A stretch of 7,778 nucleotides of DNA from a bacterium (GTDB lineage: Bacteria; Desulfobacterota; GWC2-55-46). Each line of letters begins with the position of its first letter. The first letter of the stretch is position 1. This document shows positions 4,665 through 7,778 of the stretch, piece after piece. The position numbers and the translations under genes were made by a program. The stretch spans positions 1 to 7,778 of the forward strand of contig DAIDBB010000444.1 of assembly GCA_027310325.1 (NCBI GenBank). Reading direction: 5' to 3'. The notes beneath the pieces are model-generated. The model was given only the letters and a program-made list of their open reading frames with translations, made no database searches and had not been told where the DNA came from.

Positions 4665-4693
4665 GGTTTTGACTATCTTCAGCCCCTCTTTTA

Positions 4694-4722
4694 AGTATTG
4701 TAAGGATAAACGGCGTTGTCAA
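4694..4722 (-). promoter_or_regulatory. Promoter of the cysteine-rich gene
   Basis: On the minus strand a perfect TTGACA (4717-4722) is followed after 17 bp by AATACT (4694-4699), which matches the -10 at four of six. It lies between the terminator of the DUF4412 gene and the cysteine-rich gene, so the small gene is an independent unit. Confidence 0.6.
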
Positions 4723-4744
4723 CAGGGCCGCCTGCCCCGCAAAG

Positions 4745-4779
4745 GAAAAAAGGGCCGCGACGCGAAAACCGCGGCCCTT
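4745..4779 (-). terminator. Rho-independent terminator of the DUF4412 gene
   Basis: AAGGGCCGCG and CGCGGCCCTT form a perfect 10-bp stem around a 10-base loop. On the minus strand this is followed by TTTTTTCC. It begins about 20 bp after the stop codon at 4800. Confidence 0.9.
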
Positions 4780-4799
4780 AAAGGTATTTTCGAGGGGTC

Positions 4800-5393
4800 T
4801 TAATTCCTGCCGGTCGGGGCCGGCGGAACGCCCGCTTCTATCTTCTTGTATCCTTCCGGTATGTCGAAAAAGGAGCTGACGGCCGCGTCCCTCTTGATGT
4901 TCTTCCACGTAATGGTGGTGGACCTGTCCTCCGTCTGGAACCTTACCGGAAGGTTATCGAGGTCGGCAGCCTCCCAGACGAACCCGGAGCTTTCCATTTT
5001 TCCGTTCCTCTGGACATTAACATGGTATTTCTTCGCCGGGTGCCCGTCGACGCTGTCCTCCCCGATAAGCTCCTTTTCCATCTTGACGTTAAGGGCGTTA
5101 AATGGCGGCAGCAGATCGCGCCTGGGGTCCATCGGCATCTCGACGTAGAGCCTGTTCTCGGGCATCAGCATCCAGACCGCCTTTTTATCCCCACGGAGGA
5201 TCATTACCGCCCGCTTGCCCGCGGAATTCATCTCCATCCGCTGCAGATTGTCCCTGACGTAGACCTTTGAGGTTATCGTGCCGACCGGAGAGACGCTTTC
5301 GAGGTCGGCGGAATAGTTGGCGGCGGCGGCAAAAGACGCCCCCGCGAAAATGGACACGATAAATACCGTGAGTAAGACCGTCCTTGCGCGCAT
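4800..5393 (-). CDS. Exported DUF4412 domain protein
   Basis: The start is ATG 5391-5393: AGGAGGTC lies 4-11 bases upstream, whereas an in-frame ATG 33 bp earlier (5426) has no such site and would bury the signal peptide. The 197-residue product begins with a signal peptide (residues 1-23: MRAR, hydrophobic core, then ASFA-AAA as likely cleavage site), so it is sent to the periplasm or outer surface; there is no lipobox cysteine. The mature part shows the DUF4412/LolA-like pattern of β-strands: TSKVYVRDNLQRMEM, AVMILRGDKKAVWMLMPENRLYVEM, GHPAKKYHV, SSGFVWEAADLDNLPVRF, and a final SSFFDIPEGYKKI. Relatives have a half-barrel fold thought to bind lipid or hydrophobic ligands, but no function is established. 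It is a single-gene unit between two terminators. Confidence 0.82.
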   Translation of the reverse strand: MRARTVLLTVFIVSIFAGASFAAAANYSADLESVSPVGTITSKVYVRDNLQRMEMNSAGKRAVMILRGDKKAVWMLMPENRLYVEMPMDPRRDLLPPFNALNVKMEKELIGEDSVDGHPAKKYHVNVQRNGKMESSGFVWEAADLDNLPVRFQTEDRSTTITWKNIKRDAAVSSFFDIPEGYKKIEAGVPPAPTGRN

Positions 5394-5416
5394 GATGACC
5401 TCCTTTTTGCCGCGAT

Positions 5417-5446
5417 ACTTTACCACAGTTCAAGGGGCCAAGACAA
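5417..5446 (-). promoter_or_regulatory. Possible promoter of the DUF4412 gene
   Basis: On the minus strand TTGTCT (5441-5446) and TAAAGT (5417-5422) are 18 bp apart, each matching consensus at four of six. A promoter is expected here because the mcp terminator lies just upstream, but this match is weak. Confidence 0.3.
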
Positions 5447-5471
5447 GGCCGTCTTCCCCGACAGCTACTTT

Positions 5472-5508
5472 AAAAAAAACGGGGCCAGGGTGCGCACCCT
5501 GGCCCCGT
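5472..5508 (-). terminator. Rho-independent terminator of the chemoreceptor operon
   Basis: A perfect 30-bp palindrome (5479-5508) with 15-bp arms, ACGGGGCCAGGGTGC and its complement, is followed on the minus strand by eight T (5472-5479, sharing one base with the stem). It lies 22 bp after the mcp stop codon. Confidence 0.93.
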
Positions 5509-5530
5509 AGAAGACACTCGTAAGCGCTCC

Positions 5531-7384
5531 TCAGGCCTCCGCAAGGGCGGCCCTGAAAGCCGAACGCTCTCCGCCCTCCTCTTCGGCATGGATCCTGAAG
5601 CTTGCCGCTATGTCGCGAAGTTTTCCCGAGAGTTTGGTGAGGTCGTCGGTCGCTCTCGCGATCTGGCCGACGTCCCCGGCGGTCCTCGTGGAGACGTCGG
5701 ACACGGCCTCTATGTCCGCGCTTATCTGGGTCGCCGTTACCGACTGCTCCTCGGTTGCGGTGGCTATCTGCTGTATCATGCTCGTGAGGTTGCCCACGTG
5801 GCTTATTATCTCCTCAAGCGCCGCTCCGGTCTCCTTCGCGAGCCCCATCGCCTTCTCGACGGCATGGACCTCGGTCTCGATGGTCGCGCGCGCCCTGCCC
5901 GCGTCCGCCTGGATGGCCTTCACCATCGCGGCGACTTCCTTCGTCCCCGCGGTCGTCCTTTCGGCGAGCTTCCTCACCTCGTCGGCCACGACCGCGAAGC
6001 CCCTTCCGTATTCCCCGGCCCTCGCGGCCTCGATGGCGGCGTTAAGGGCAAGGAGGTTGGTCTGGTCGGCTATGTCGTTTATGACGTTTATAATGGAACC
6101 TATCTCGTCGGAACGGGAGCTCAGCTCGGCCACCACGGCGGCGGAGTCTTTGACGATGGGGACGATGCCCGCCATCCCTTCGACGCTCTTCGTCACCACG
6201 GCGCCGCCCTTCTCCGCGGCCATGCTGATGCTCTTGGCGGCCTCCACCGCGCTCATCGAGTTCTGGGCTATCTCCTGAATGGTGGCGCTCAGTTCCTCCG
6301 CGGCGGTGGCCACCTGCGAGGCGCGTCCCTTCTGCGACTCCGCGCCATCGGCTATGCTCGATGACGACGCCGAAAGCCCGTTCGAGGTCGAGACGAGCGA
6401 GCGGCTCGCGTTCTGCATCTCCTTTATGACGCCGTTTATCTCGTTCGTGAAGTAGTTGAAGCCCCCGGCGAGCTCCCCTATCTCGTCGTCCCCCGTAACC
6501 GGGAGCCTTGTGGTGAAGTCGCCTGTAGTGAGCCTTCTAAAGCCCTCGAGCATGGTCTTTATGTGCCGTATGACGTAGTAGGAGAGGAAAAACGCCAGTA
6601 TCCCGAGGACGATCGCAAGCCTGATCGCGCCTATCCCGGCGGTCTCGATGTTATTGAAACGGATGTCTTTCTGCACGTCCTCGGTAGAGAACTCCATGCT
6701 TATGGCGCCGAGCACGTCCCCTTCCTGGGCGTACTTGTGGCACCCGGCGGTCGACGAGCAGCTCTTTTTTGCCGTAAAGGGGACGAGCACCCTGGCGCTA
6801 TAGCCGTCGAACCTGTAGATGGGCTCGCCTTTCTTTATCACTTCGTTATCGAGGCTGTCCCTGGGCGCCTCCCTCGGGTCCGTTGAAATCGGGCCCGGGT
6901 TCTCTATGTCCGCCTCGGCTTTCTTGACCGCGGCCTGCAGCGACCTTATCTCGTCCCTCAAGTCGCTCGCCTCGTCCCTGTCTTTTGTCCTCGCGAGGTC
7001 CTTTTCGAGCCTGGCGATCTTACCGCTGTCTTTGTCGATTATCTCCCTGGCCCTCGGGACGACGTCGTCTTCCTTGACCCTCTTGAAGATCTCGTTAACG
7101 AGCGGGCTCCTTATTATCCTTATGTTCTTTACCCCGCTAATCTCCTGCTTCATGGTGTCGAGCATGCTGAAGCGCATGCCCATCTTGCCTTCCCTCATGA
7201 GGGTATTTAGCGTCGTCCTTACGCTCTCGGCGTAGACGAAGGTCCACTTGCGGATGTCCTTGTGCATGATATTCTTTTCCTTGTTCATGCCGAACCAGAC
7301 ATCGAAGGCCGTTAAGACCACGAGGATAAGCCCTATCGAGACCAGGAACTTCGCGCTCAGTCTCAAGTCCTTGAACTTCTTCAT
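5531..7384 (-). CDS. Methyl-accepting chemotaxis protein with atypical haem-like motif
   Basis: A 617-residue transmembrane chemoreceptor that would signal to CheA/CheW at the inner membrane. The first membrane helix is at residues 12-31, the periplasmic sensor at 32-249, the second helix at 250-272, HAMP at about 273-325, and the methyl-accepting coiled coil at 326-595. The conserved hairpin tip is [19 protein letters not shown] (440-458), followed by [18 protein letters not shown]. The sensor contains a predicted coiled coil (about 115-160) and then C209-x5-C215-H216, just before [11 protein letters not shown]. Some related membrane sensors have CxxCH haem sites at this point, so a widened haem or metal site is possible. 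There is no C-terminal NWETF-type docking tail. The start ATG 7382-7384 has GGAGA about 10 bases upstream. It lies 27 bp after the cytochrome gene, so the two are probably co-transcribed. Confidence 0.93.
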   Translation of the reverse strand: MKKFKDLRLSAKFLVSIGLILVVLTAFDVWFGMNKEKNIMHKDIRKWTFVYAESVRTTLNTLMREGKMGMRFSMLDTMKQEISGVKNIRIIRSPLVNEIFKRVKEDDVVPRAREIIDKDSGKIARLEKDLARTKDRDEASDLRDEIRSLQAAVKKAEADIENPGPISTDPREAPRDSLDNEVIKKGEPIYRFDGYSARVLVPFTAKKSCSSTAGCHKYAQEGDVLGAISMEFSTEDVQKDIRFNNIETAGIGAIRLAIVLGILAFFLSYYVIRHIKTMLEGFRRLTTGDFTTRLPVTGDDEIGELAGGFNYFTNEINGVIKEMQNASRSLVSTSNGLSASSSSIADGAESQKGRASQVATAAEELSATIQEIAQNSMSAVEAAKSISMAAEKGGAVVTKSVEGMAGIVPIVKDSAAVVAELSSRSDEIGSIINVINDIADQTNLLALNAAIEAARAGEYGRGFAVVADEVRKLAERTTAGTKEVAAMVKAIQADAGRARATIETEVHAVEKAMGLAKETGAALEEIISHVGNLTSMIQQIATATEEQSVTATQISADIEAVSDVSTRTAGDVGQIARATDDLTKLSGKLRDIAASFRIHAEEEGGERSAFRAALAEA

Positions 7385-7411
7385 AAAATCATCTCTCCAT
7401 GTTAGAGGCCG

Positions 7412-7778
7412 CTACTCGTGCTTTCCCTCAAGCGGATAAAGCTTGTGGAACGCGTCCGAGTCCTTCAGCGCCTCTTTAAGGTTGAACCTGTACTTCGCGT
7501 CTATGTTCGGCTGGAAAGGGGTGTCCTTGTGCTCGTGGCACCGCCTGCAGACCGCCTCGTTTATCGACCCGAAAAGCTGGCCCGCTGCCTTCGCCTCCTC
7601 AACCGTAAAGGTCGTCGTCTTCTTCTTGTGGATCTCCCTGTATTCGCTTCCAGGGCCGTGGCACATCTCGCAGCCTATGCCGGCGAGCCCCGGGGTCGTC
7701 GCATCGTCCACGAACCCGCCTTCCTGCTTGTAGCCCGTGGTATGGCACTTGAGGCACTTCTCGGTCGATCTATAGTCC
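7412..7778 (-). CDS. Multiheme cytochrome c family protein (3' part)
   Basis: The frame is open from the window edge, so the N-terminus, signal peptide and any further haems are missing. The 121 visible residues hold three covalent haem motifs: CLKCH (visible residues 8-12), CEMCH (36-40) and CRRCH (77-81). The segment KCLKCHTTGY…GLAGIGCEMCHGPGSEY is typical of cytochrome c554/c'-type multiheme proteins, which carry electrons in the periplasm. His50, His83 and His111 are candidate distal haem ligands. A shorter reading from GTG 7711 would cut off the first haem motif and is wrong. It ends at TAG 7412-7414, 27 bp before the chemoreceptor start, with no terminator between them. The electron donor or acceptor cannot be told from this fragment. 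Confidence 0.9.
   Translation of the reverse strand, partial: DYRSTEKCLKCHTTGYKQEGGFVDDATTPGLAGIGCEMCHGPGSEYREIHKKKTTTFTVEEAKAAGQLFGSINEAVCRRCHEHKDTPFQPNIDAKYRFNLKEALKDSDAFHKLYPLEGKHE

Noticed and set aside
4555..4908. 117-codon minus-strand open frame across the DUF4412 terminator
   Set aside because: It overlaps a strong terminator, the end of the DUF4412 gene and the cysteine-rich gene in other frames, and has no ribosome binding site.
5588..6364. Long plus-strand open frames opposite the chemoreceptor (also 5610-6278)
   Set aside because: They are antisense to highly conserved MCP signalling sequence and arise from high GC content; their residues show no domain pattern.

Overview
The window looks like chromosomal sequence from a GC-rich, anaerobic or respiratory, motile bacterium. 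The body codes with many ATA and AGG codons. It carries a multiheme c-type cytochrome next to a chemoreceptor, and a DUF4412 exported protein. This resembles Deltaproteobacteria/Desulfobacterota or Nitrospirota, but that is inferred from gene content, not proven. No rRNA, tRNA, CRISPR array or intact insertion sequence was recognised.

Layout. Positions 1-600 are clearly AT-rich and look like a separate accessory patch. They hold the tail of an upstream gene, a palindromic terminator, a promoter-like site interrupted by a run of nine G, and a small three-helix membrane protein gene. That gene is intact only if a run of eight A is read with a -1 shift or gains one A. Positions 593-1163 (minus) are a BrnT-type toxin and its ribbon-helix-helix antitoxin, with a strong promoter overlapped by an inverted repeat. 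Divergently, 1296-3278 (plus) encodes a UvrD/PcrA/Rep-type helicase. Positions 3279-3587 are non-coding and repetitive: a hairpin element with a likely minus-strand terminator, then a 181-bp element bounded by a 19-bp direct repeat. A DUF488 (YeaO-like) gene follows at 3588-3947 (minus).

Positions 3948-4486 hold no convincing gene but six consecutive inverted-repeat structures: a 36-bp perfect palindrome, a 115-nt nested unit with possible pseudoknot, two simpler hairpins, a doubly nested GC hairpin and a three-way-junction unit. This is the most unusual part of the window and may be a structured RNA or a folded-DNA element.

The rest is on the minus strand: a 39-residue cysteine-rich protein (4487-4606) with its own promoter; a secreted DUF4412 protein (4800-5393) with a textbook terminator; a methyl-accepting chemotaxis protein (5531-7384) with a textbook terminator; and the 3' end of a multiheme cytochrome c (7412 to the window edge).

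How the genes fit together. The cytochrome and chemoreceptor lie 27 bp apart and probably form one operon. The receptor has a CX5CH motif in its periplasmic domain where related sensors may carry a haem motif, so the pair may link redox chemistry to behaviour. The toxin-antitoxin pair is probably self-regulated. The other genes appear to be independent units.
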